Positions 8,701-16,504 of a stretch of 50,932 bases of DNA are shown piece by piece. Origin of the DNA: Quadrisphaera granulorum (GTDB taxonomy: Bacteria; Actinomycetota; Actinomycetes; Actinomycetales; Quadrisphaeraceae). Positions within the stretch are counted from its first letter, which is position 1, and each line of letters opens with the position of its first letter. The notes beneath the pieces were generated by a model. The model saw nothing but the letters and a program-made list of their open reading frames with translations, was not told the origin of the DNA and searched no databases. The stretch is taken from the NCBI RefSeq assembly GCF_003149145.1, contig NZ_QGDQ01000035.1:1-50932 (forward strand). The letters run 5' to 3'. The position numbers and the translations under genes were made by a program.

Positions 8701-9035
8701 ACGGTCCCTCCGTACCGAGCGACGATCGCGCGGGCGGCGGCGAAGTACTCGCTCAGCAGCTCACGGACGTCCTCGGCGTCCCGGGTCTTGGAGAGCGAGG
8801 TGAAGCCGACGAGGTCGCAGAACAGCACGGACACCACGCGCCGCTGCGCGACCGGGACCGCCGTCGTCGTCGTCGGCGGCGCCGCGCCTGCGACCCTCGT
8901 GCCGCAGACCGGGCAGAAGCGCGCTCCGTCAGGGAGCGTCGAGCCGCAGTGAGCGCAGTTCCGCAGGGAGGCTCCGCAGCTGGCGCAGAACAGGTGACCC
9001 TCGCCGACGGGTTCTGCGCATGCCCGACAGTGCAA
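5733..9035 (-). CDS. Class III adenylate cyclase-ATPase-TPR signalling protein
   Basis: An 1100-residue multidomain protein. It has two zinc ribbons (C3, C6, C17, C20 and C27, C30, C41, C44), then a cyclase homology domain (about 65-240). That domain keeps the metal-binding Asp74 and Asp118, the adenine-specifying Lys114 and Asp186, and the transition-state Asn189 and Arg193, so it should make cAMP. Next is a STAND/AAA ATPase with a Walker A motif (GPAGVGKS, 287-294) and a Walker B-like IIDDAHHA. The C-terminal half is TPR-like helices. The TTG start is supported by GAAGGGA about ten bases upstream. Such proteins integrate a sensor ATPase with cyclase output. The PEP-utilising enzyme gene follows on the same strand, and an MFS-cNMP gene is divergent. 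Confidence 0.9.
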   Translation of the reverse strand: MHCRACAEPVGEGHLFCASCGASLRNCAHCGSTLPDGARFCPVCGTRVAGAAPPTTTTAVPVAQRRVVSVLFCDLVGFTSLSKTRDAEDVRELLSEYFAAARAIVARYGGTVEKFIGDAVMAVWGVPAAHEDDAERATRAGLSLLEAVSLLGDRVGAADLSARVGITTDEVAVTVGAVGEGMVAGDPVNTAARIQSLAPAGTLWCDRSTAELVSEVVATRSVGPHRLKGRVGDVELYAVETLRSGAPVERRRLEVPLVGRRRELAVLRELLHGVEEEERPRIALVNGPAGVGKSRLMREVEEYVEGLPSDVLWHRSRCLSYGDGVAFSALSAAVRVRLGVTSDDGPAEIQEKLQASLRSLVADAGERGWIQGHVQRLLGSRGRGETDDTDLDDAFAAWARWFELLSAQEPDGSTPVVWIIDDAHHADAGLLAFVEHLVNSVAFPGLVVLVARPELLERHPRLAALRHTTVVNLPLLTDSEVAELLAQVVDDLPEEVEEALVRRAEGNPLYAVETVRALQDRGLLEETGAEFPRSPLRVRAGADLTSVGRMGAPTSLQVLIASRLDLLGTEQRRLVMAAAVLGQVFTVAGLQALTGFTERQTQALVAELVARDVLAWVRDRLSSDGGRIAFLQPSVRDVAYAQQSRRDRAALHLAAVDHLERETGARGELAAVIAQHLRDARDALPGTDPAHDTVTARLLAWLSAAVDHAAEVGGATEVLTLGHEILRLVTDPAREVPTRLAMGEAAMALSRFDEVTAVLAPVLEGAASLDDRARAAALAARAHSLMGDATSQWRVLEPFQDAAVLERLRPGPAATIAKRLMLWFETRADWTQALIWQDRMLTSAERSGQPAVLASALGSVAQSESLRGHRVVARELRRLAVDYARANHLAAQLSLSLLVAHAFELEEDLEAAVAIGDEAIAVATAAGDHPAREQAVANQALALRTLGRWEAFDALVAAHPVIDDWIAEVTIRVQRALAADARGDRATAVSLLAVPLRDDGEGIDRLWVLAPRAVRHYVGGDLGAALDVAEELLDVAYHYCRLVDEYAHHLGMVGPWFLEAGRSDRLHELIRPALQADPLERSPLLNAVIARLSDAQPART

Positions 9036-9101
9036 CCCCGGTGTTCCCTTCGCTCAGCAGGCGCGTCGTGCGCGTCCGCCAGCCTAGGCGCGTGCGTCGA
9101 T

Positions 9102-9121
9102 CGGTCACGACCGGTCACGAC
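9102..9121. promoter_or_regulatory. Tandem decamer repeat in divergent promoter
   Basis: CGGTCACGAC occurs twice in direct tandem (9102-9111 and 9112-9121). It lies in the 180-bp region between the divergent cyclase gene (start 9035) and the MFS-cNMP gene (start 9216). The placement suggests an activator or repressor site, but no family consensus was recognised. A classical CRP site (TGTGA-N6-TCACA) is not present. Confidence 0.35.
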
Positions 9122-9215
9122 CTGCGGTTTCGATCAAGACGCGCACTGTTTCGCTGTAGTGTTGCTCTACCCATTCCCGCGGTGGTCGATGGGGACCCGA
9201 TCCCGAGGTGACGCG

Positions 9216-10886
9216 ATGGCTGCCCGACCCGTTGCCCGCTTCACGGCGGTCGTCCGAGACACCCGGGAATCGATCGTCGCGGTGTTCGCGAACCGCAACC
9301 TCGCGCGCATGCAGGTGGCGCTGCTCATCTCCCTGATCGGCGACCTCGCGTTCGCCACCGCCGTGACCGTGTGGGCGTTCGGCGAAGGCGGAGCCTCGGC
9401 CGTCGCCGTGCTCACCGCCGCCCGTCTCGCCGCCGCCGCCCTCACCGCCCCCGTCGCCGCCGCCATCACCGACCGCGTGTCACGGCGCTCGACGCTGCTC
9501 GCCACCCTGGGCATCCGCGCCGCCCTCATCGCCGCAGCCGCCGGCTGCCTGCTCGGAGACGTCGAGAGCCCCTGGCCGGTGTACATCCTCGCCGCCGCCG
9601 CCGGAGTGCTCGTCGCGCCGTTCCGCACCGCGCAGCGCGCCTGGATGCCGGCCCTCGCCGCGCACCCCCGTGAGCTCGCCGCCTCCAACGCCACCAGCGG
9701 GACCCTGGAGAGCCTCGCCGTCTTCGTCGGACCCGCTCTCGGCGGTCTCCTGCTGATGGTGACCAGCGTGCCCGCGGTGTTCGGCATGACGGTGGCGGCG
9801 CTCGTCGTCGCCGTGGTCGCGGTCGTCGCCATCCGCCCGGAGAACCGTGGGAACACGGTGACGGCAGTGCCCCACGACGAGCCGGCGGGCCTCCTGCGCG
9901 AGCTGTCCGCCGGCTTCCGGACGGTCTTCGGTGACCCCGACCTGCGCCTCGTCACGGGTCAGGTGTGCGCGCAGACCTTCATCGGCGGCGCCGCCAAGGT
10001 GTTCCTCGTCGTCGTCGCCGTGCAGATCGTCGGCACGGGGGCGGAGGGAGTCGGGTTCCTCGAAGCGGCACTCGGGATCGGCGCGGTCATCGGTGGCGTC
10101 GTCGCGATCGCGCGGGCCTCGCGCGGGCGTCTCGGCTGGGACATGACCGTCGGCGTGGTGCTCTGGTCGGTCCCGCTGCTGCTGATCGCCGCCTTCCCGC
10201 ACCTCGTCGTCGTCATCGCCGTCCTGGTGGTCGTGGGAGCGGCGAACCCCGTCGTCGACATCAACCTCGACACGATCGTGCAGCGCATGACGCCCGAGCA
10301 CCGGATGGCCCGCGTCTTCGGCGCGCTCGACACCTGCTACATCACCACGCAGGCGCTCGGCTCCCTCGCGATGGTCCCGCTCCTGGACCTGCTCGGCCTG
10401 CAGTGGGCGCTTGTGGTCGTCGCGCTGCCGGTCGCCGTCGCGGCGGTGCTGAGCCTGGGCCGGATGCGCCGCCTGGACGCGCGGCTGCAGGCCCCCGAAT
10501 CGTTGGGACTGCTGCGAGGCATCCCCTGGTTCGCCTCTCTCACCCCCGCGACCCAGGAATCGCTCGCGCGCTCCCTCACCCGCACCGAGGTGGCGGGCGG
10601 GACGGCCGTGGTCACCCAGGGCGAGAACGGCGACGAGCTGCACATCATCGAGTCCGGCCTGGTCGAGGTGACCCAGGACGGGCGCCTGCTGCGCACGCAG
10701 GAGGCCGGCACCTTCTTCGGCGAGATCGCGCTGCTGTACGACACCCCCCGCTCGGCCACGGTCACCGCGCTCACCGACACCGTCCTGCTGTCGCTGCGCC
10801 GTGAAGACTTCCTCGCTGCCGTCACCGGCGTGAGCCGCTCGCTCGCGGAGGACACCGCAGCCACCCGTCTCGCCTTCCGAGGCTGA
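9216..10886 (+). CDS. MFS transporter fused to a cyclic nucleotide-binding domain
   Basis: A 556-residue fusion. Residues about 25-420 contain roughly twelve membrane segments of an MFS transporter of the MFS_3 type, with the loop-2 motif DRVSRRSTLLA. Residues about 440-550 form a CRP/PKA-type cNMP-binding domain. Its phosphate-binding cassette (FFGEIALLYDTPRSATV, 500-516) keeps the Glu and Arg that contact the cyclic phosphate. Ligand gating of export by cAMP is a reasonable inference, especially because an adenylate cyclase gene is divergent. The ATG at 9216 was chosen for its GAGGTGA five bases upstream; an ATG at 9189 is in frame. Substrate unknown. Confidence 0.88.
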   Translation: MAARPVARFTAVVRDTRESIVAVFANRNLARMQVALLISLIGDLAFATAVTVWAFGEGGASAVAVLTAARLAAAALTAPVAAAITDRVSRRSTLLATLGIRAALIAAAAGCLLGDVESPWPVYILAAAAGVLVAPFRTAQRAWMPALAAHPRELAASNATSGTLESLAVFVGPALGGLLLMVTSVPAVFGMTVAALVVAVVAVVAIRPENRGNTVTAVPHDEPAGLLRELSAGFRTVFGDPDLRLVTGQVCAQTFIGGAAKVFLVVVAVQIVGTGAEGVGFLEAALGIGAVIGGVVAIARASRGRLGWDMTVGVVLWSVPLLLIAAFPHLVVVIAVLVVVGAANPVVDINLDTIVQRMTPEHRMARVFGALDTCYITTQALGSLAMVPLLDLLGLQWALVVVALPVAVAAVLSLGRMRRLDARLQAPESLGLLRGIPWFASLTPATQESLARSLTRTEVAGGTAVVTQGENGDELHIIESGLVEVTQDGRLLRTQEAGTFFGEIALLYDTPRSATVTALTDTVLLSLRREDFLAAVTGVSRSLAEDTAATRLAFRG

Positions 10887-10934
10887 CGCGGCTCGGTGTC
10901 GCGCGCGAGTGCCTGTCCGCACACGACGGTCGCG

Positions 10935-11549
10935 CTACTCCTCGTGCTGCTCCGGGGCGTGTCCTCCCGGGTGGACCGCGTGTTGCGGCAGCCGACGCCC
11001 CACGAACAGGATCGCCGCAGCACCCACGGCCGAGGCCGCGCCGACCACGAGCCACGGCAGCCACAACCCCACCGCCATCGCGGACACGAGCAGCGGCGCG
11101 AGCAGTGCCGCCGCGGTGAAGGCGTACTGGAACGCCGCGAGGTGCCGCCCGCGGGACGCGGCCGGGGCGGCGGCCTCGGCGAGCGCGTTGACTCGGGAGC
11201 CGAACAGGAGGCTCCCGGCTGCCAGCAGCACCATCGACGCCAGCGCCCACGGGCCGACCCAGCTGCTTGGCAGCCAGATCGCCGCCCCGCTGGCCACCGC
11301 CCAGCCGGCGAGGCAGCAGCCGCCGAGCGCCATCGCGGTGGTGCGTCGCCAGTGCCCGGTCACACGCACCACGGTGACCGTGAGCAGCGACGTGGCCGTG
11401 AGCGCGGTGATGCCCACCCCGGCCGCCCACTCCGAGCCCGGCGCGAGCTCGCGCAGGTAGACGGCCATGCCCACGAGGAGGAAGTCCACAGGCAGGCCGA
11501 GCAGCCCGGCGACGACGATGAGCGCCAGGTACGGCCGGTTGCGCCACAC
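10935..11549 (-). pseudogene. C-terminal half of an MFS transporter
   Basis: The reading frame encodes about 205 residues corresponding to the second six-helix bundle of an MFS transporter (NRPYLALIVVAGLLGLPVDF onwards to a His/Glu-rich end). The first six helices are missing. The frame runs on upstream to 11720, but that part (for example VTARLRSVYGGGQFRVIV) is not transporter-like and resembles translated non-coding DNA. A repeat resembling an IS21-family end lies at 11625-11669, just upstream of the break. A functional half-transporter is unlikely. Confidence 0.65.
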
Positions 11550-11624
11550 CGGACTTCGCCGCCCGCGGAGGCTCACGTTTCGAGGGTTGCCGGCGAAGCT
11601 GCACCACTCCCTCACGATCACTCG

Positions 11625-11669
11625 AAATTGACCGCCTCCGTAGACCGAGCGGAGTCGGGCGGTCACTTT
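11625..11669. mobile_element. Possible IS21-family terminal remnant
   Basis: AAATTGACCGCC (11625-11636) and GGCGGTCACTTT (11658-11669) form an inverted pair with one mismatch, and TTGGTACCCGAG follows. GGTCA(A/C)TTTTGG-type motifs repeated at the ends are a known property of IS21-family elements. No istA or istB gene is present. The site sits where the MFS gene 10935-11549 loses its N-terminal half. Confidence 0.35.
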
Positions 11670-11752
11670 TGGTACCCGAGACGGCCCCCGGTCAGAGTCG
11701 TTCAAGGACCTGCGCGCCACATTGCGCGTCCGCAGTGGGCAGCCTGAAGCCC

Positions 11753-11827
11753 GGTGGGCAGGATCACGCCCGCTTCAGGGCCCGGATCCGGGCGTGAGGC
11801 TGCCCACCGGGCGTGAGCCTGCCCACC
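11753..11827. repeat. Three-unit inverted-repeat cluster
   Basis: GGTGGGCAGGATCACGCCCG (11753-11772) recurs inverted at 11789-11808 and again at 11808-11827, with two or three mismatches. A partial fourth unit (GTGGGCAGCCTGAAGC) lies just upstream at about 11734. The first and second units can form a 20-bp hairpin with a 16-nt loop. It lies between the broken MFS gene and the end of the gene at 11843-12250, so it may act as a terminator or be a dispersed intergenic element. Confidence 0.6.
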
Positions 11828-11842
11828 CCCGACCGTCGGAGG

Positions 11843-12250
11843 TCACGCGCGGACGTCGAGGCCTTCCTCACCGCCGTCGGAGAACCGTTCGAGGGCGCGC
11901 GGGCTGAAGCCGTAGCGCGTGGCCAGGTCGCGCAGGTGGTGGGGCGAGACCGTGCCCGTCACGGTGCCCTGCGCTCGCTCCTCCGCCAGCTTCCGGGCCA
12001 GTTGGAACGCGGCGAAGGTGTCGTTGGGAGACAGCGACGCCGACGTTCCGACCTCGCCGTCGGCCGTCACCTCGAGTCCGGCTTTCGCCTGGAGCTGGGC
12101 CCGGTCGTCCGCGGTGAGGTACTGGGCCGCTGAGTCAGGATTCGAGAGCGCCGGGAACTCCGCCGGTTCCTGGTCTTGCCGCTTGTCATGGCGGTGGTGA
12201 GCTGCGGAGGGCAGCGGGCGCCCCGCTCCGCCTGTCGCTGACACGGACAT
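11843..12250 (-). CDS. Conserved hypothetical protein
   Basis: A 135-residue hydrophilic protein with no signal peptide or membrane segment. It is rich in helices (YLTADDRAQLQAKAGLEVTA, NDTFAAFQLARKLAEERAQG, SPHHLRDLATRYGFSPRALE). The last part, HLRDLATRYGFSPRALERFS, could be a helix-turn-helix-like pair, but this is weak. The ATG was chosen for GGAGA seven bases upstream. It is divergent from the chorismate mutase gene across 210 bp in which no other gene or clear motif was seen. No function can be assigned. Confidence 0.6.
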   Translation of the reverse strand: MSVSATGGAGRPLPSAAHHRHDKRQDQEPAEFPALSNPDSAAQYLTADDRAQLQAKAGLEVTADGEVGTSASLSPNDTFAAFQLARKLAEERAQGTVTGTVSPHHLRDLATRYGFSPRALERFSDGGEEGLDVRA

Positions 12251-12460
12251 GGTCGTCTCCGGGGGAAGAAGGCACGGAAAGTGGTGCTCATCGACGCTGC
12301 CGACCGTAGTGGATCTGGGCCTCTCACCAGGGGCGATCGCCGCAACCGCCGAGCACCTCGGGAGGGAGACGCAGGCGCACGGACGCGTGCGGCAGGATGC
12401 CCTGCCGAGGACCCGCGCCCGTCGTCGTCCCCGTCCTACCCCGTGATCGAGGCACCCCCG

Positions 12461-12766
12461 ATGACCACTCCCCCCGTTCCGTCCGAGCTCGCGGAGCTGC
12501 GCCGCAGCATTGACAACCTCGACGCCGCGCTCGTGCACACGCTCGCCGAGCGGTTCCGCTGCACCCAGGCGGTCGGTGAACTCAAGGCGCGCCTGGCGCT
12601 GCCCGCCGCTGACCCCGAGCGGGAGAAGCGCCAGATCGAGCGCCTGCGCGGTCTGGCCACCGAGTCGGGTCTGGACGCCGACTTCGCGGAGAAGTTCCTC
12701 AACCTCATCATCGACGAGGTCATCCGCCACCACGAGCGGATCAGCGCCTCGACGGGTCCCGCCTGA
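12461..12766 (+). CDS. Monofunctional chorismate mutase, AroQ class
   Basis: A 101-residue, all-helical protein that should convert chorismate to prephenate at the branch to phenylalanine and tyrosine. It shows the AroQ pattern: ELRRSIDNLDAALVHTLAER at the N-terminus, then the Lys/Arg and acid residues of the active site (TQAVGELKARLALPAADPER, REKRQIERLR) and the final helix FLNLIIDEVIRHHE. The length fits the short form of high-GC Gram-positive bacteria, which is probably cytoplasmic because no signal peptide is seen. The ATG at 12461 has GAGG eight bases upstream. It is followed 94 bp later by a regulatory ATPase on the same strand. Confidence 0.9.
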   Translation: MTTPPVPSELAELRRSIDNLDAALVHTLAERFRCTQAVGELKARLALPAADPEREKRQIERLRGLATESGLDADFAEKFLNLIIDEVIRHHERISASTGPA

Positions 12767-12860
12767 GGGGCGCACACCACCTCGGCGTCACCGCAAGCGC
12801 AGCACAAGATCGGTGCTCGGCGGTGTCCGGGGCGCCCCGACGACGGCAGGATGTTCCGGC

Positions 12861-15722
12861 GTGGACCTCGTTGTGCACCGCGCCGAGCTGGTCGGACGCG
12901 ACCACGACGCCGCCCGGGTGCTGGCCCTGCTCCTGGAGCACCGCCTGGTGACGGTGACCGGCTTCGGCGGGCTCGGCAAGACGCAGCTGGCCCTGGCCGT
13001 CGCGGATCAGGCCGGCGGCCACCCAGTGGGCTCCCAGCCCCTCCAGGTCCGTGTGGTTCTCCTCGCCGACGTCCGTCCAGGCGGGGTGCGGGCGGCCCTG
13101 GCGAGGCAGCTGGGCGTCCCCGCGACCGGCAGCGTGGGCGAGTACCTCCCTCCGGGGCCGCTGCTGCTCGTCGTCGACAACTGCGAGCACGTGCTGGCCG
13201 AGGCGGCCCAGGAGGTGGCCGACGCCCTCGCGGGCCACCCGGGGGTGCGGGTGCTGGCCACCAGCCGTGAAAGCCTCGGACTTCCCGGCGAGCGCCACCA
13301 CCCCTTGCAGCCGCTGGCGCTCCCGCCCGCGGGGACCCCCGCGGCGGAGGCTGTGGGCTACGCGGCGGTCGAGCTGTTCGTGCAGCGAGCCCGGGCGGTC
13401 AACCCGCACTTCCACCTCGACGACGCCGACCCCTCGGTCACCACCCTGGTGCGCATCCTCGACGGAGCGCCACTGGCCCTGGAGCTGGCCGCCGCGCGAG
13501 CCCGGTCCATGACACCCGGGGAACTGCTCCAGCGCTTCGCCGGCCCACGTGCCCTGACGGCGAAGGCCAAGGGTCCCTCGCCGGAGCGCCACCGCAGCCT
13601 GGCGGCCGTGGTGGCGTGGTCGTACGACCTGCTGGAGCCGGTGGAGCAGCGGGTGCTCGAGAGGCTCGGGGCGTTCGCCGGCACGGTCACGCTGGAGGGC
13701 GCCGAGGCGGTGTGCTCCGGGGACGGGGTCGACGTCGCGGACGTGCTCGCGGCCCTGGACGCGCTGGTGGACAGGTCTCTCGTCCGCGTGGCCGGCACGG
13801 AGGACCTCGCCTCGGCCCACCGCGACACCTCATCGCTGGGGCGCACCCGCTACACCCTGTTGGCCACGTTGCGCAGCGCCGCACGCGTGCGGCTGGCTGA
13901 CAGGCCGGAGGCCGAGCGGGTCGCCGAGCGTCACCGTACCTACGTGGTGTCGCGGGCCCGTCGCGTGCGCGCGGCCAGCGACCTCCGCATCGACCCCGTC
14001 CTCTTCACCGACTTCGCCGACGACGCAGCCGAGGTCGAGCAGACCGTCGCCGCACTGGTCGCGGGCACCCCGCAGCAGGACGACGACGACGCGCGCCAGC
14101 TCGCCGACGAGCTGCTGACGTCGATGTCGGAGGCGGTCTTCGACGGCCTCGCCGGCACGGTGATGTCGATGGTGCGCTCGGTGCTGACCCGCTGGCCGCA
14201 GGCACCGACCGACCCGCGCGGTCGCGCTCTGCGCGCCGAGACGCTCTCCGTGGCCGCCAACGCCGCGCGCCTCGCCGACGACGCCGAGGCTGCCCGCGCC
14301 TTCGCCCGCGCCGCCCTGGAGCTGAACGCCGGTCCTGCCGGAGCCTTCGCGCACCGCGTGCTCGCCGAGCTGACCGCCTGGTGGGACGACGACGCGGAAG
14401 CCGGGCTACGGCACGTCGACGAGGCGATCGAGGGCTTCGCCCGCGCTGGACGCATCCCCTACCTGTGGGGGGCCCGCGGCGTGCGCTCGGAACTGCTGGG
14501 CCACCTCGGGCATCACGCCGCGGCGCGGCGCGGCTTCGAGGAGCTGCTGCCGGAGGTGCGCGACTGCTCCCCCTGGCAGGAGGTGCACGCGCGGTTGCAG
14601 GCCGCTCTCACCCTCGTACCGTCCGATCCCTCACGTGCTGTCGAGGAGCTGGAGGGGCTGCGGACCGGCAACCACGTCGCGCAGCACCCCTTCGAGCGAG
14701 CGGCACTCCTGAGCGCTCTCGCCACCGCCCACCGCGCCGCGGGGGCACCGGACGCGGCCCGCCGCTTCGCCGCGGACTGCCTGGCGCAGATACTGGCCGT
14801 GGGCCCCTGGCAGTACTGGCAGACCTACCTTGCAGCCGCTGTGCCCATGATCGCCGAAGACCCTTTGCGGCGGCCCCTCGCCCGCCAGCTCGTGGCGTTG
14901 CTGGAAGCCGACGGGGTGCGCCCGATCGCTCTCTTCACCCCGACCTGGACCGCCGACAGGGCAGCGCTCGGCGGCCTCCCAGTACCGGGGTTGACCCGAC
15001 GCGACGCGCTGCTGGCCGCGCGTGACGCACTGCTCGGCGTCGGCGGCGAGCAGGAGCGCGTGCCTGTGCCTGTGCCTGTGACGCAGCCGCCGACCCGCCT
15101 GGGCCGGATGTCGTGCGGCGTCGGTGTCTGGACGCTGACCTGGGCGGGGACCACGGTCCACGTCGCCGACCGTAAGGGACTTCACGACCTCGCCGTCCTT
15201 CTCGCCAGCCCGCACCGAGAGGTGTCCGCGGTGCAGTTGGCGGGGGCGCTGGAGCTGGACGGTGCCGAGGCCGACCTCGGGGAGATCCTCGACCCGGTGG
15301 CACGCCGCGCATATCGGAGGCGCCTCACCGCTCTGGAGGAGGGAGGGGAGGGCGAGGGTGCGGAGGCCGTGGCGCTGCGCCAGCAGCTCGCAGCAGGAGG
15401 CGTGTGGCACGGGCGTGCGCGCCGCGCCGGCGGGACGGCGGAACGCGTGAGGTCAACGGTGGGGTGGCGCCTGCGGGCGGTGCTGCGGCAGCTCGCTGCG
15501 GTCCACCCCGAACTCGGCGAGCACCTGCGGGCGTCGGTGCGCGTGGGGGCTCTCTGCTCCTACGAGCCCTCAGAAGAGGTGACGTGGGTGGTTAGCACGG
15601 TGGTCACCCCAGGGATCGATCCAAGGATCGGCCCAGTCGTCAGTCCGCTGGCCGGCCCAGCGACCAGCGGGGCTCTCAGCGGGGTCATGCCACCACCATC
15701 TGGGCCGCCATCCCCACGGTGA
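12861..15722 (+). CDS. Large regulatory ATPase (AfsR/COG3903-like) without a DNA-binding domain
   Basis: A 953-residue protein. An NB-ARC-like ATPase opens it, with Walker A GFGGLGKTQ (residues 34-42), LLLVVDNCEHVLAEAA as Walker B and TSRESLGLPGE as sensor. A long helical region with TPR character follows (about 330-700). The C-terminal region resembles the extension found on many actinobacterial ATPase regulators (ERVRSTVGWRLRAVLRQL, AVHPELGEHLRASVRVG, CSYEP). No LuxR, OmpR or BTAD domain is visible. The GTG at 12861 was chosen because coding begins there (DLVVHRAELVGRD); AGGA lies ten bases upstream. The hexamer GTGCCT is repeated near 15060. The last 38 bp overlap the convergent LysE-type gene. 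Confidence 0.75.
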   Translation: MDLVVHRAELVGRDHDAARVLALLLEHRLVTVTGFGGLGKTQLALAVADQAGGHPVGSQPLQVRVVLLADVRPGGVRAALARQLGVPATGSVGEYLPPGPLLLVVDNCEHVLAEAAQEVADALAGHPGVRVLATSRESLGLPGERHHPLQPLALPPAGTPAAEAVGYAAVELFVQRARAVNPHFHLDDADPSVTTLVRILDGAPLALELAAARARSMTPGELLQRFAGPRALTAKAKGPSPERHRSLAAVVAWSYDLLEPVEQRVLERLGAFAGTVTLEGAEAVCSGDGVDVADVLAALDALVDRSLVRVAGTEDLASAHRDTSSLGRTRYTLLATLRSAARVRLADRPEAERVAERHRTYVVSRARRVRAASDLRIDPVLFTDFADDAAEVEQTVAALVAGTPQQDDDDARQLADELLTSMSEAVFDGLAGTVMSMVRSVLTRWPQAPTDPRGRALRAETLSVAANAARLADDAEAARAFARAALELNAGPAGAFAHRVLAELTAWWDDDAEAGLRHVDEAIEGFARAGRIPYLWGARGVRSELLGHLGHHAAARRGFEELLPEVRDCSPWQEVHARLQAALTLVPSDPSRAVEELEGLRTGNHVAQHPFERAALLSALATAHRAAGAPDAARRFAADCLAQILAVGPWQYWQTYLAAAVPMIAEDPLRRPLARQLVALLEADGVRPIALFTPTWTADRAALGGLPVPGLTRRDALLAARDALLGVGGEQERVPVPVPVTQPPTRLGRMSCGVGVWTLTWAGTTVHVADRKGLHDLAVLLASPHREVSAVQLAGALELDGAEADLGEILDPVARRAYRRRLTALEEGGEGEGAEAVALRQQLAAGGVWHGRARRAGGTAERVRSTVGWRLRAVLRQLAAVHPELGEHLRASVRVGALCSYEPSEEVTWVVSTVVTPGIDPRIGPVVSPLAGPATSGALSGVMPPPSGPPSPR

Positions 15723-16422
15723 CCACAGCGCCGGCCCACGCCGCGACTCGCCGGGCCCGCACGGTGAGCCAGCGCCCCAGCAGGTGACCGGCCAGGGCAA
15801 GACCGGAGTGCCACAGCACGGAAGCGGTACCGCACCCGAGCGCGAACGCCAGCACCACGCTCGGCGTGCTGGATGGCCCCAGTGAGGTCGCCAGTGCGGT
15901 GAGGGTGAGGGTCGTGAGGGAATTGGGGGCCGCATGAACCACGAATCGCAGGAGCGTCGAGCGCGCCCCCTCCGCCTCCGGAGCCGGGTCCCGGCAACTG
16001 TGGAGAGCGATGGGCACTGTCTGCAAGGCTGACCGGAGAACATGAGCACCGATCACGACGATGACGACGGCGGCCACCATCTTCACCTCCGCGTGCCAGG
16101 GTCCCAGCGCCCCGCTGACGACGCCGCCCGCCGTCGCCGCCACGAGAGCGAAGAAGACATTGCTTGCGGCCACGCCAGCAGCCGCGCACAGGGCCACTCT
16201 CGGTGTGGAGCGCAGGCCAACGTCCATGAGCATCCCGGAGAGCGCACCGAAGGGAACGGAGATCGCCAGCCCCGCGGCGACCCCCACGAGCAAGCCTTCG
16301 AGCGGGGAGGGGCCGGCGCCCTCCGCAAGACCGGCCAGCGCTGTCGCATCGAGGGCCGTGAGGTGCAGGTCGGTCAAGGCGAGGGCCAGCACGGCAGCTC
16401 CAGGGGCGGGCGGGGTCGTCAC
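15685..16422 (-). CDS. LysE family translocator
   Basis: A 245-residue inner-membrane protein with about six hydrophobic helices. It fits the LysE/RhtB exporter family: an N-terminal region with GLAISVPFGALSGMLMDVGL in place of the usual G.....PGP motif, a short-residue helix ALCAAAGVAASNVFFALVAA, and NSLTTLTLTALATSLG matching the conserved NP.T segment that opens the second half. The family exports amino acids or small metabolites by proton exchange. It is transcribed alone; a palindrome at 16505-16561 lies upstream. The substrate is unknown, and the atypical first motif lowers certainty. Confidence 0.65.
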   Translation of the reverse strand: MTTPPAPGAAVLALALTDLHLTALDATALAGLAEGAGPSPLEGLLVGVAAGLAISVPFGALSGMLMDVGLRSTPRVALCAAAGVAASNVFFALVAATAGGVVSGALGPWHAEVKMVAAVVIVVIGAHVLRSALQTVPIALHSCRDPAPEAEGARSTLLRFVVHAAPNSLTTLTLTALATSLGPSSTPSVVLAFALGCGTASVLWHSGLALAGHLLGRWLTVRARRVAAWAGAVVTVGMAAQMVVA

Positions 16423-16504
16423 CCGTAGCGCGGGAACTGCGCCCTCCCCCTGGGAGGTGCGCCATCCTCGGCTCCGTGCTCCTCGTGACCCTGATGTTCC
16501 CTCC

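Noticed and set aside
3560-9000. Very long plus-strand open frames opposite the PEP enzyme and cyclase genes
   Set aside because: They are antisense to genes with clear domains, have Arg/Gly/His-rich low-complexity translations and no family motifs, and reflect the high GC content.
9036-9215. CRP-type site in the cyclase/MFS-cNMP promoter
   Set aside because: No TGTGA-N6-TCACA or close variant is present; only tandem CGGTCACGAC decamers are seen.
12510-12860. N-terminal extension of the regulatory ATPase frame
   Set aside because: It overlaps the chorismate mutase gene in another frame and is Arg/Ser-rich without domain similarity.
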